Shown in pieces: positions 51,159 through 59,072 of a stretch of DNA of 64,000 bases. Positions within the stretch are counted from its first letter, which is position 1. Every line of letters begins with the position of its first letter. The notes under the pieces were generated by a model. The model had not been told where the DNA came from. It worked only from the letters and a program-made list of their open reading frames with translations, and did not search any database. The translations under genes and the position numbers were made by a program. Location: NCBI RefSeq assembly GCF_014803405.1, contig NZ_JACYFG010000036.1, positions 372,001-436,000 on the forward strand. The letters are read 5' to 3'. Source of the DNA: Pelagicoccus enzymogenes. Lineage in GTDB: Bacteria > Verrucomicrobiota > Verrucomicrobiia > Opitutales > Opitutaceae.

Positions 51159-52521
51159 GATCGCCTACCGCCCTCTGCTCGCAGCGAAAATCGAGCACGA
51201 CTACTTCAGAGACTTGGGAAACAAGGAGTTCGAATCGCTTCCCCTCGACCTGCAAAACCTCCAACGTTCCAAGTATCAGCTATCTGACTACATAAGCATT
51301 CTCCCCACCTCGGAGACCGCCGCTCTCTTGCAGCGCCACCGCTGCCGCATCCATCCCAGTTCCGATCAACTGCTGATCCTTGCTTCAACCACCGAAGAAA
51401 ACGGCAAGCACCGCCCCGAACGCCCCCTGCCCGATCAAGCGACGCTTTACTTCACCGTTCACCTTCGCTCCACCGCCTTCCTTTCCCAAGCCAACGTCCC
51501 CGAAATAGGCCAAGGCCAAGGGCTTTTCTTCAGCAATCGATTCGAGCACGATTCCTCCAGCCGCCTGCATCTCACGCAGCCCCTCGCCGCCTTCGACGCA
51601 GCTGCGAGCTACCAGGCAGGCGACCTCGTCCTGGACAGCGCCAACGCCCCTACTCAACTTTTCGAAGCCAAGACCAAACTCACCCCGGCCGCGAATCCGG
51701 ATGCAGCCAACTGGCTAAGACTCCCTGCCCCGCCTTACCAAAACGGCGCTTCCTACAAAACGGGCGACCGGATTCTCCGCGCCGGTAGATGCTACGAAGC
51801 CAAAAGCGACGGACAGCACCCCGTCCCTCCTGACAACGCTTGGACGGAACTCTACACGCCGACACTAAACGAAGGCGTCAGCGCCGCCGATCGCGTCAAC
51901 TTCCGCCCAAGCCAGTTCACTGTTTCGCTCGCTTCTGCCCCTACATCCACCTTCGCCACCGCAACCCTGAAACATCAGAGCAACGCGGTTGCCTGGGAAA
52001 AATCATTTTTCAACCCGCACGGGGAAGCCCTGCAGACGCTCGCCATCGACGCCAGCGGTCTCGCTCCCGATTTCTACACCCTCGAGGTCAAGCTCGGCGA
52101 CGGCTCCACACTCCCCGGGCATCCACTCTCCTTTTTCCTTCTGCCCGCATCGCTGGCAACCGCCCCCTTCGCCCTCATCGAAATCCAAAACCGCGCCGCC
52201 GGCTCTTCGCACGCCCTCGTCGACGCACAAGGTCACCTGCAAAGCCCCACATTCTACATCCGCTTTCGCAAACGGCACGCCTACTGGCGGTATCTGTTCC
52301 ATGGAGACACCAGCGATTACCCGCCCAGCGACACCGGACCGCTCGTTCAAGAGGATCCGCAAGACGCCACCCGCTTTGTAACCACCGAGCCACTACCGCT
52401 CACCACCGCCCCCTTCTCTCTCGGTTCCTTCGACGACAGCTCGATCACTCTACCCGCCCCCGCTGCCCAGGTCATCCGCGAAGCCGACCGGGTCGTCAGC
52501 CAAACTTTCATTCACGTTTAA
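51148..52521 (+). CDS. eCIS locus protein with two chitin-binding-like modules
   Basis: 457 residues, no signal peptide. I recognise no full-length family. Two short repeats at about 147-192 and 196-235 follow the CBM5/12 carbohydrate-binding pattern: Y.AGDLV...LFEAK...ANWLRL and YKTGDRIL...CYEAK...AWTEL. The N-terminal 140 and C-terminal 220 residues are beta-rich without known motifs. It lies between the cap and sheath genes, translationally coupled to the cap gene. A cap-associated or surface-binding structural component is possible; there is no Photorhabdus PVC counterpart that I can name. Confidence 0.65.
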   Translation: MPFEIAYRPLLAAKIEHDYFRDLGNKEFESLPLDLQNLQRSKYQLSDYISILPTSETAALLQRHRCRIHPSSDQLLILASTTEENGKHRPERPLPDQATLYFTVHLRSTAFLSQANVPEIGQGQGLFFSNRFEHDSSSRLHLTQPLAAFDAAASYQAGDLVLDSANAPTQLFEAKTKLTPAANPDAANWLRLPAPPYQNGASYKTGDRILRAGRCYEAKSDGQHPVPPDNAWTELYTPTLNEGVSAADRVNFRPSQFTVSLASAPTSTFATATLKHQSNAVAWEKSFFNPHGEALQTLAIDASGLAPDFYTLEVKLGDGSTLPGHPLSFFLLPASLATAPFALIEIQNRAAGSSHALVDAQGHLQSPTFYIRFRKRHAYWRYLFHGDTSDYPPSDTGPLVQEDPQDATRFVTTEPLPLTTAPFSLGSFDDSSITLPAPAAQVIREADRVVSQTFIHV

Positions 52522-52544
52522 TCTAACCAAAAACCGCATCGCTC

Positions 52545-54593
52545 ATGGCCTCATCCTATAAAACACCCGGCGTCTACGTTGAAGAGATCTCCCTCTTTCC
52601 ACCCTCTGTCGCTCAAGTAGAAACCGCCGTCCCCGCCTTCATCGGCTACACCGCAGAGCACAAGCGCCGCGGTTCCGACCTCAAACTGGTCCCCACAAAG
52701 ATCCGCTCCCTCGCCGAATACGAAGAGGCCTTCGGCAAAGCCCCGCAAACTTCCGTCACCTCGGTCGACCTCGACAGCGAAAACAACGTCGTCGCCGCCA
52801 AGCTCAACAACGCCTTCATCAACTACGACGCCATCCGCCTCTTCTTCGCCAACGGCGGCTCGAAGTGCTACATCATCTCCATCGGCAAATTTCCCGCTAC
52901 CACCGGCGACGCGAACTCCGCCGACTTCCACAAAGGCCTCGCCGCACTGGAAAAGGAGGACGAGCCCACCCTCATCCTATTCCCCGACGCCATCCACCTC
53001 AGCGCCGACAAGATGATCGGACTCCAGCAAGCCGCCCTCGAGCAAGCCGCCAAGCTGGGCGACCGCTTCTGTATCCTCGACACACGGCCACAAGAACGAG
53101 ACGGCAACGGACAAGTCACCGTCGACTTCATCGAGAAGGTGGAAGCCTTCCGCAATGCCATCGGCGTCAGGAACCTCAAGTACGGCGCCGCTTACGGCCC
53201 CTACCTTAAAACCAACCTCGAGAAGACCTTCAGCTACCGAGACATCAAAGGTAAGATCACCCGCGGCGGCTCAGCCGTCGGCCTCAAGGCACTCTCCGCG
53301 GACTCCACCATTACGAAGTCCATCGAGATTCTCGACCTCGCCGTCAAGGACGTCGACGAGCTCAATACCCTCCTGCCCGGCGGACTCCCCGCCCTCGAAA
53401 CCGCTTATCTCGAAAAGGAAAACGACTTCAAGACCAAGATCAACGATCCCGGCGCCAACATCGGTCCCCAGCAGACCGCTTACAAGAACCTGCTGCTGAA
53501 CGTATTCGACATCCTCAAAACCAAGGCCGAGGTCATCTCCAAAAACACCGGCGGAAAATTCGCGGCTGGTGTCGTCGATGCCAAAGGTAAGCCGATCCGC
53601 ACCATCATCGACGACCTCAAAGCCTCCATCGGTGCCGACGCCCCGGGAGCCTTGTATTCAGCGGCCAATACACTGCTCGCCCTCGCTACCCACGGAGCTC
53701 GCACCGGAGCTGACCTGAGCGGCCTCAAGAAAACCGACCTCGCCACCGATTGGGGAGCCTTCGTCGATGGAGCGGCCGACGACTATTACGCGACCGATCC
53801 CGGCCCGCTCAACGGTGACGACAAAACAAACGCCCTACGTGCCAACATGAAGGAAGGCGCCGCCCTCGCCGCCGCAGCCTTCAAAGGCATCTACGCAGAA
53901 ATGGGCAACCTCCTCGACACCGCGCGCGGCTACGAAAGCACCTACGAAAACGCCCTCGTCGCCATTTTCCCAATACTGAAAAACATCATCGACCGTACCA
54001 AGAACACTGTCACCGAACAGCCTCCATCAGGAGCTATCGCTGGCGTGTACTCCAGCGTCGACGCCACTCGCGGCGTTCACAAAGCGCCCGCCAACGTCAG
54101 CCTCAACAGCGTCGTCGGCGTAGCCATGCAAGTCACCCACGAACAGCAACAAGACCTCAACGTCGACGTGGTCGCGGGCAAATCCATCAACGTCATTCGT
54201 CCCTTCACCGGAAAAGGCATCCTCGTCTGGGGCGCTCGCACCCTCGCCGGCAACGACAACGAATGGCGCTACGTCTCCGTGCGCCGCTTCTTCAACATGG
54301 TCGAGGAATCGACCAAGAAGGCCAGCGAGCAATTCGTCTTCGAACCCAACGACGCCAACACCTGGACCAAGGTCAAGGCCATGATCGAGAACTTCCTCAT
54401 CAACCAATGGCGAGCCGGCGCCCTCGCCGGTTCCACTCCCGAGCAAGCCTTCTTCGTCAACGTCGGCCTCGGCAAAACCATGACCGCCCAAGACGTCCTG
54501 GAAGGAAAGATGATCGTCGAGATCGGCATGGCTGCCGTCCGCCCCGCCGAGTTCATCATCCTCCGCTTCTCCCACAAGATGCAGGAAGCGTAG
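52545..54593 (+). CDS. eCIS contractile sheath protein with large insertion
   Basis: 682 residues. N-terminal sheath hallmark YKTPGVYVEEISLFPPSVAQ and AFIGYTA; C-terminal sheath domain PPSGAIAGVYSSVD..RGVHKAPANVSL (493-520), GARTLAG, WRYVSVRRFFNMVEEST and a final KMIVEIGMAAVRPAEFI. Between about 230 and 492 lies an extra region of about 260 residues, Ala/Leu-rich and probably helical. It is the only sheath gene in the window, whereas Photorhabdus PVC has three. It forms the contracting outer tube. Confidence 0.9.
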   Translation: MASSYKTPGVYVEEISLFPPSVAQVETAVPAFIGYTAEHKRRGSDLKLVPTKIRSLAEYEEAFGKAPQTSVTSVDLDSENNVVAAKLNNAFINYDAIRLFFANGGSKCYIISIGKFPATTGDANSADFHKGLAALEKEDEPTLILFPDAIHLSADKMIGLQQAALEQAAKLGDRFCILDTRPQERDGNGQVTVDFIEKVEAFRNAIGVRNLKYGAAYGPYLKTNLEKTFSYRDIKGKITRGGSAVGLKALSADSTITKSIEILDLAVKDVDELNTLLPGGLPALETAYLEKENDFKTKINDPGANIGPQQTAYKNLLLNVFDILKTKAEVISKNTGGKFAAGVVDAKGKPIRTIIDDLKASIGADAPGALYSAANTLLALATHGARTGADLSGLKKTDLATDWGAFVDGAADDYYATDPGPLNGDDKTNALRANMKEGAALAAAAFKGIYAEMGNLLDTARGYESTYENALVAIFPILKNIIDRTKNTVTEQPPSGAIAGVYSSVDATRGVHKAPANVSLNSVVGVAMQVTHEQQQDLNVDVVAGKSINVIRPFTGKGILVWGARTLAGNDNEWRYVSVRRFFNMVEESTKKASEQFVFEPNDANTWTKVKAMIENFLINQWRAGALAGSTPEQAFFVNVGLGKTMTAQDVLEGKMIVEIGMAAVRPAEFIILRFSHKMQEA

Positions 54594-54624
54594 CGTAACC
54601 AAACCTCAATTACACAAACTAAAC

Positions 54625-54650
54625 TTCGTGTCCCCTTCGTGCCCTTCGTG
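54625..54650. repeat. Triple TTCGTG direct repeat
   Basis: TTCGTG occurs at 54625-54630, 54636-54641 and 54645-54650, separated by C-rich spacers, in the 87-nt gap between the sheath and first tube genes. Similar TTCGTG arrays are, to my recollection, common in Verrucomicrobiota intergenic DNA. No function is assigned. Confidence 0.5.
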
Positions 54651-54680
54651 GGCAAAAAAAACACAACACCACTCACACTC

Positions 54681-55118
54681 ATGACAGAATATCCACTGAC
54701 CAAATTCCACTTCGTCGTCGCCTGGGGCGGCTCTCGCATCGGCTTCACCGAAGTATCCGGACTCGAAGCTGAGACCGAGCTCATCGAATACCGCGAAGGC
54801 TCCAGCGCCGAGTATTCGAAGATCAAGATGCCCGGCATGCAAAAGTACGCCAACATCACCCTCAAGCGCGGAACCTTCCTCGGCGACAACGACTTCTTCG
54901 AATGGTGGAAGACCACTCGTATCCTCGGCAAGCCCGAGCGACGCGACCTCATCATCAGCCTGCTCAACGAAGAGCACGCCCCCGTCATGAACTGGAAAGT
55001 CAAAAACGCCTTCCCCACCAAAGTGCAAGCCACCGACCTCAAAGCGGACGGCAGCGAAGTCGCCATCGAAACCCTCGAGCTCGCCCACGAAGGCATCGAG
55101 ATGGAAGCCATCGCCTAA
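54681..55118 (+). CDS. eCIS inner tube protein (Pvc1-like)
   Basis: 145 residues from ATG 54681; an upstream in-frame start would extend through the repeat region. T4 gp19-type tube fold: PLTKFHFVVAWGGSRIGFTEVSGLEAETELIEYREG, shown as the first 45 residues, then KYANITLKRGTF, NDFFEWW and PVMNWKVKNAFPTKV. It polymerises to the rigid inner tube that the sheath drives out. The second tube gene follows after a REP-like palindrome. Confidence 0.9.
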   Translation: MTEYPLTKFHFVVAWGGSRIGFTEVSGLEAETELIEYREGSSAEYSKIKMPGMQKYANITLKRGTFLGDNDFFEWWKTTRILGKPERRDLIISLLNEEHAPVMNWKVKNAFPTKVQATDLKADGSEVAIETLELAHEGIEMEAIA

Positions 55119-55121
55119 CCT

Positions 55122-55146
55122 TGTAGGAAGCGGCCTTGCGCCGCGA
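55122..55146. repeat. REP-like palindrome after first tube gene
   Basis: Begins TGTAGGAA, then GCGGC-cttgc-GCCGC (55130-55144). It starts 3 nt after the stop codon. TGTAGG heads with GC-rich short palindromes resemble REP elements mobilised by RAYT transposases. A second, related element follows the next tube gene. Confidence 0.55.
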
Positions 55147-55190
55147 TTTTAATCGCCACATCCGCCCTTTCCCCCACCCAAACCTAGCCT

Positions 55191-55634
55191 ATGAATCGCT
55201 TCGGTTTTCTAGGAGCTTTCCACTTCCGCGTTGAATTCCTCGGTCTCGGTGGTGACTCTGTGGATACACGCTTCCAGTCCGTCTCCGGTCTGAGCTCGTC
55301 CATCGAAACAGACTCCCTGCGCGAAGGCGGGGAGAACCGTTTCGAACACGCCCTGCCCAGCCGTACCTCCTACAGCGACCTGGTGCTCAAGCGTGGCTTC
55401 GTCACCTCCTCCGCCCTGCTCGACTGGTTTTCCAGCGCCATGCAAACCCTCGAGATCTACCCCAAGGACTTGAACGTCGTGCTTCTCAACGAAAAGCACG
55501 AGCCCGCCATGACTTGGAAAGTCACGCACGCCTGGCCCAAGAAATGGGCCATCGGCGACCTCGACGCCGAAACCAGCGCCATCGCCATCGAAACCCTAGA
55601 ACTCGGCTACCACGACTTCCGCCTCGAAAAGTAA
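55191..55634 (+). CDS. eCIS second tube protein (Pvc5-like tube initiator)
   Basis: 147 residues, gp19-type fold paralogous to the preceding gene: FHFRVEFLGLGGDSVDTRFQ, VSGLSSSIETDSLREGGENRF, DLVLKRGFV, LLDWF and PAMTWKVTHAWPKKW. In PVC-type particles the second tube paralogue starts the tube on the baseplate. This is inferred from its order after the main tube gene and before the adaptor genes. Confidence 0.88.
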   Translation: MNRFGFLGAFHFRVEFLGLGGDSVDTRFQSVSGLSSSIETDSLREGGENRFEHALPSRTSYSDLVLKRGFVTSSALLDWFSSAMQTLEIYPKDLNVVLLNEKHEPAMTWKVTHAWPKKWAIGDLDAETSAIAIETLELGYHDFRLEK

Positions 55635-55639
55635 CAACC

Positions 55640-55666
55640 TGTAGGGCTGGCGCTCGCGCCACGCCG
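55640..55666. repeat. REP-like palindrome after second tube gene
   Basis: Begins TGTAGGGC, with TGGCGC-tc-GCGCCA (55648-55661). Same TGTAGG head and orientation as the element at 55122, also directly behind a tube gene stop codon (5 nt). Confidence 0.55.
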
Positions 55667-55686
55667 CAAAGCCCCCCCCTCCCTCC

Positions 55687-55869
55687 ATGACCATCGAAAT
55701 CCGCCAGCTCATCATCCGCGCCTCGCTCACCGACGAGCCCAAGGACAAAGGCCCGCAAACCGGTGCCGAGGCCCGCGGCGGCGGCAACAAGAACAATCAA
55801 AAGGCCGAGATTGTTCGCGAAGCCGTCGAGCAAGTCATGCAAATCCTAAGGGAGGAAAAGGAACGCTAA
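55687..55869 (+). CDS. Small eCIS protein (DUF5908, Pvc6-like)
   Basis: 60 residues. N-terminal MTIEIRQLIIRASL strand, a Gly/Asn-rich turn (ARGGGNKNN) and a charged C-terminal helix (EAVEQVMQILREEKER), as in the small DUF5908 proteins of contractile injection loci. Its position between the tube and LysM adaptor genes matches Pvc6. The structural role is not established. Confidence 0.8.
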   Translation: MTIEIRQLIIRASLTDEPKDKGPQTGAEARGGGNKNNQKAEIVREAVEQVMQILREEKER

Positions 55870-55872
55870 GCC

Positions 55873-56577
55873 ATGGGAATGGGCAAACTAGAGAAGATGG
55901 AGATCACCGCGTTCAGCGACGCGGAATTCTCCCAGCCCGTACCGGATGGACGCTTCGTCACCCAGGTCAACCCGGAGAAGGTAAGCCTCAAGTACGAGAT
56001 CGAAATCCCGGAAGACCAAGCCCAAGGCACCTCCGGCTCCGAAGCTCGCTTTGGTAAGATTAAGCCTCAGGAACTGAGCTTCGAATTCATGTTCGATAGC
56101 ACCGGAGCCATTCCCAATCCCGACGGCTCCTCGCCCATCAACGACGACGGCGTCTACGAGAAGGTGAAGCATTTCATGTCGGTGGTTTACGAATACAACG
56201 GCGAGGAACACAAACCCAACAACGTGCAAATCGCCTGGGGCCGCCTCCTCTTCAAGTGCGTCCTCAAAACCGTCAATATCGACTACCGTCTCTTCCGCCC
56301 TGATGGCACTCCCCTGCGAGCCGTCGCCAGCGCCAGTTTCCAAGGCTCCGTCGAGGAACGCCTCCGTACCGCCATCGAAGCCCCCGCTTCGCCTGACATC
56401 ACCCACACTCGCACCGTGCGCGACGGCGAAACGCTCCAGCAGCTCGTCACTGAGGTGTATGGACATCCCAAATACACCGTTGCGGTCGCTCAAGCGAACC
56501 GCCTGCCAAACTTCCGACGACTCGCCACCGGACAAATCCTTCACCTGCCGCCCATCGTAGGCACCAAGAATGCCTAA
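55873..56577 (+). CDS. eCIS tube-baseplate adaptor with LysM domain (Pvc7-like)
   Basis: 234 residues. An N-terminal beta-rich adaptor domain (about 1-175, with VNPEKVSLKYEIEIPEDQAQ and SFEFMFDSTG) is followed by a C-terminal LysM module (about 180-232: TRTVRDGETLQQLVTEVYG, VAVAQANRLPNFRRLATGQ). It joins the tube to the spike, with LysM as in gp53-type proteins. Overlaps the spike gene by 8 nt. Confidence 0.88.
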   Translation: MGMGKLEKMEITAFSDAEFSQPVPDGRFVTQVNPEKVSLKYEIEIPEDQAQGTSGSEARFGKIKPQELSFEFMFDSTGAIPNPDGSSPINDDGVYEKVKHFMSVVYEYNGEEHKPNNVQIAWGRLLFKCVLKTVNIDYRLFRPDGTPLRAVASASFQGSVEERLRTAIEAPASPDITHTRTVRDGETLQQLVTEVYGHPKYTVAVAQANRLPNFRRLATGQILHLPPIVGTKNA

Positions 56578-58321
56578 CCCCCGCATCATCCCTTCTCCCG
56601 CCGCTAAGGACGTTGTCACTTCTACTATCAAGGTGAACGGCAACGCCCTCTCACGCACTTTCGAGGTCGCAGCAATCAGCGTGGTGAAAAACATCGGCCG
56701 CATCCCTTTTGCCCGCATCGAGCTCTACGACGGCGATCCCGCCTCGGAAACCTTCCCCGCATGCGACGACCCTACTCTCGACCCTGGCGGCGAGATCGAA
56801 ATCACCGCCGGCTACCGTTCCAACGAAACCCCTATTTTTAAGGGCATCCTCACCAGCCATTCCATTCGTCTCCGCTCGAGCGGCCGCTCGCTGCTCACCC
56901 TCGTTTGCCGTCACCCGCTCTATCAAGCCAGCCTCACCCGCCGCTCCCGTTCCTTCCAGGACTTCACCGACTCCGACGCCATCTCGGAAATACTCGGCTC
57001 CTACAACGTATCCATAGAAACAGACGCCACCGAAGTCACCCACGAAAGCCTCTTCCAATACCACTGCACCGATTGGGATTTCTGTGTCGCCCGCGCCCAT
57101 GCCAATAGCCGCCTGCTCATTCCCACCGACGAAGGAGCGAGCCTCAAAACTCTCGACGCCGGCCAAGAGCCTTCCCTGCAACTCCAGTACGGCGCCACTC
57201 TCCTGGAACTCGACGTCGAGCTCGATATCCGCAGCCAGCCCACCGAAGCAACCGCTACCTCCTGGGATCCCGCCTCGCAAGAAATCCTGGAGTCCACCGC
57301 TTCCGAGCCGTCCCTGCCGAGCGCCGGAAACCAGAACGCCGACAGCCTTGCCGCACTACACGGTCAATCCCAGCACTTCCACCACGCCGGAGCTGTCACC
57401 CAAGAAGAGCTCGACGCCTTCGCCAGCGGCCAGCTTCTCCTGCAACGCCTCGGAGCCCGCGTGGGACGCGCCCGATGCATGGGCATCGCCGAGCCCCTCC
57501 CCGGCCAACTCGTCGACATCGCCGGCATCTCCGATCGCTTCAGCGGCAGCTACCTCATCTCCGGCGTCCGCCATACTCTCAGCCAAGGAACCTGGTACAC
57601 CGATCTGCAAATCGGAATGCTACCTGAAAAAGCTGCCGCGAACGCCCGCACCGAAGCCGCCGCCCCCTTCGCCTCCTCCATGCTACCCCACGCCTCCGGC
57701 CTGCACATCGGAATCGTGGAAGCCTTGGAAGGCGACCCGCAAAGCGAATTCCGTATCCAAGTAAAACTGCCTACCCAAGGCGAAGACGCCGCTCCCTATT
57801 GGGCTCGCCTCGCTTCCATCGACGCCGGTGAATCCCGCGGCGCATTCCTGTATCCTGAAATTGGCGACGAAGTCGTGGTCGCCTTCTTCGACCACGATCC
57901 TCGTCATCCGCTCGTCCTAGGAAGCCTCTACAGCAGTGCCCGTCCCGCCCCGCTCGAACCTTCCGACGACAACCACGAAAAAGGCTTTTTCTCCCGCTCG
58001 GAAATGAAGCTGCTTTTCAACGACGATCTCGTGTCCGCTACCCTCGAAACACCCAACGGCAACATCCTTCAGCTCAGCGAGGACGAAGGCGCCATCCTCA
58101 TCGAAGACGAAAACGGCAACAAAATCACCCTCAACGCCGACGGCATCGAGCTCTCCAGCGCTGCCGACCTAAACCTCAGCGCCAGCGGCGACATCAACAT
58201 CGAAGGCACCAACGTCACCCTTAAAGCCAACGCCCAATTCACCGCCGAAGGCGCCTCCGCCGCCGAGCTCAAAGCCTCCGGCAACACCACCATCAAAGGC
58301 GCCCTCGTCCAAATCAACTAA
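56570..58321 (+). CDS. eCIS spike hub protein (VgrG/Pvc8-like)
   Basis: 583 residues. gp27-like N-terminal domains (about 1-355; GEIEITAGYRSNETPIFKGI, then YHCTDWDFCVARAHANSRLL), an OB-fold domain (about 380-460; GIVEALEGDPQSEFRIQVKLP, GDEVVVAFFDHDPRHPLVLGS) and a beta-helical C-terminal spike (about 490-583, repeating short D/N/I-rich strands). It forms the trimeric needle hub under the tube. A PAAR tip gene follows after 20 nt. Confidence 0.92.
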   Translation: MPNPRIIPSPAAKDVVTSTIKVNGNALSRTFEVAAISVVKNIGRIPFARIELYDGDPASETFPACDDPTLDPGGEIEITAGYRSNETPIFKGILTSHSIRLRSSGRSLLTLVCRHPLYQASLTRRSRSFQDFTDSDAISEILGSYNVSIETDATEVTHESLFQYHCTDWDFCVARAHANSRLLIPTDEGASLKTLDAGQEPSLQLQYGATLLELDVELDIRSQPTEATATSWDPASQEILESTASEPSLPSAGNQNADSLAALHGQSQHFHHAGAVTQEELDAFASGQLLLQRLGARVGRARCMGIAEPLPGQLVDIAGISDRFSGSYLISGVRHTLSQGTWYTDLQIGMLPEKAAANARTEAAAPFASSMLPHASGLHIGIVEALEGDPQSEFRIQVKLPTQGEDAAPYWARLASIDAGESRGAFLYPEIGDEVVVAFFDHDPRHPLVLGSLYSSARPAPLEPSDDNHEKGFFSRSEMKLLFNDDLVSATLETPNGNILQLSEDEGAILIEDENGNKITLNADGIELSSAADLNLSASGDINIEGTNVTLKANAQFTAEGASAAELKASGNTTIKGALVQIN

Positions 58322-58341
58322 GCCCCTTCAACCCTTCCGCC

Positions 58342-58635
58342 ATGCCTCCTGCCGCCCGTATTACCGACACCCACGTTTGCCCCATGGTTGATCCCTCTTC
58401 CGGCGTTCCCCATGTCGGCGGCCCTATCCTGCCACCCGGCGAAGCCACCGTGCTCATCGCTGGCATGCCCGCCGCCAAGATGGGCGACTCCTGTATTTGC
58501 GTGGGCCCTACCTCCAGCATCATCGCCGGATCTTCCACCGTTATGATTGGCGGATCGCCTGCCGCCCGCATGGGCGACTCCACCGCCCACGGAGGAACCA
58601 TAGTATCCGGAGCCCCGACCGTCATCATTAACTAG
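58342..58635 (+). CDS. PAAR-domain spike tip protein (Pvc10-like)
   Basis: 97 residues, essentially one PAAR domain: AARITDTHVCPMV, HVGGPILPPGEATVLIAGMP, AAKMGDSCICVGP, then ARMGDSTAHGGTIVSGAPTV. Cys and His residues for the metal at the cone tip are present. It sharpens the VgrG-like spike. No effector extension is seen. Confidence 0.92.
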   Translation: MPPAARITDTHVCPMVDPSSGVPHVGGPILPPGEATVLIAGMPAAKMGDSCICVGPTSSIIAGSSTVMIGGSPAARMGDSTAHGGTIVSGAPTVIIN

Positions 58636-58655
58636 CCAAAAATTCTCGAATCGAA

Positions 58656-59072
58656 ATGCCTGACCAAAACTTGCCTGCCTTCATCGGAACCGGCTGGGCC
58701 TTCCCGCCCGACTTCCTCATGGGCAGCCATACCGTTCGTATGAGCGACGGCGTGGAAGACATCGAGCAAAGCCTCCGCATCCTCCTTTCCACCCTTCCCG
58801 GCGAACGCGCCATGCGTCCCGACTACGGCTGCGACCTAACGCCCCTGCTCTTCGAGCCCCTCACCACCACCTTGCGAACCGTCACGGAAGACCGCGTCAA
58901 AACCTCCATCTACCTCCACGAACCCCGCATCGAACCGCTCCGCGTCGCCGTCTCGATGGCCGACGCCAACGCGGGCATGCTGCTTATCAGCGTCGACTAT
59001 CGTATCCGCTCCAACAATACACGGCACAACTACGTCTTCGATTTTTACCAATCGGAAGGCACTGAAACCTGA
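58656..59072 (+). CDS. gp25-like baseplate wedge protein (Pvc9-like)
   Basis: 138 residues. GPW/gp25 family: GTGWAFPPDFLMGSHTVRMS, IEQSLRILLSTLPGERAMRPDYGCDL with the EIRMRPDYG-type motif (GERAMRPDYGCDL), and DRVKTSIYLHEPRIEPLRV. It is part of the baseplate wedge that nucleates sheath assembly. Its stop codon shares a base with the next start (TGATG). Confidence 0.92.
   Translation: MPDQNLPAFIGTGWAFPPDFLMGSHTVRMSDGVEDIEQSLRILLSTLPGERAMRPDYGCDLTPLLFEPLTTTLRTVTEDRVKTSIYLHEPRIEPLRVAVSMADANAGMLLISVDYRIRSNNTRHNYVFDFYQSEGTET

Noticed and set aside
54625-54650. CRISPR-like array
   Set aside because: Units are only 6 nt with 3-5 nt spacers; no CRISPR repeat-spacer pattern or cas genes exist in the window.
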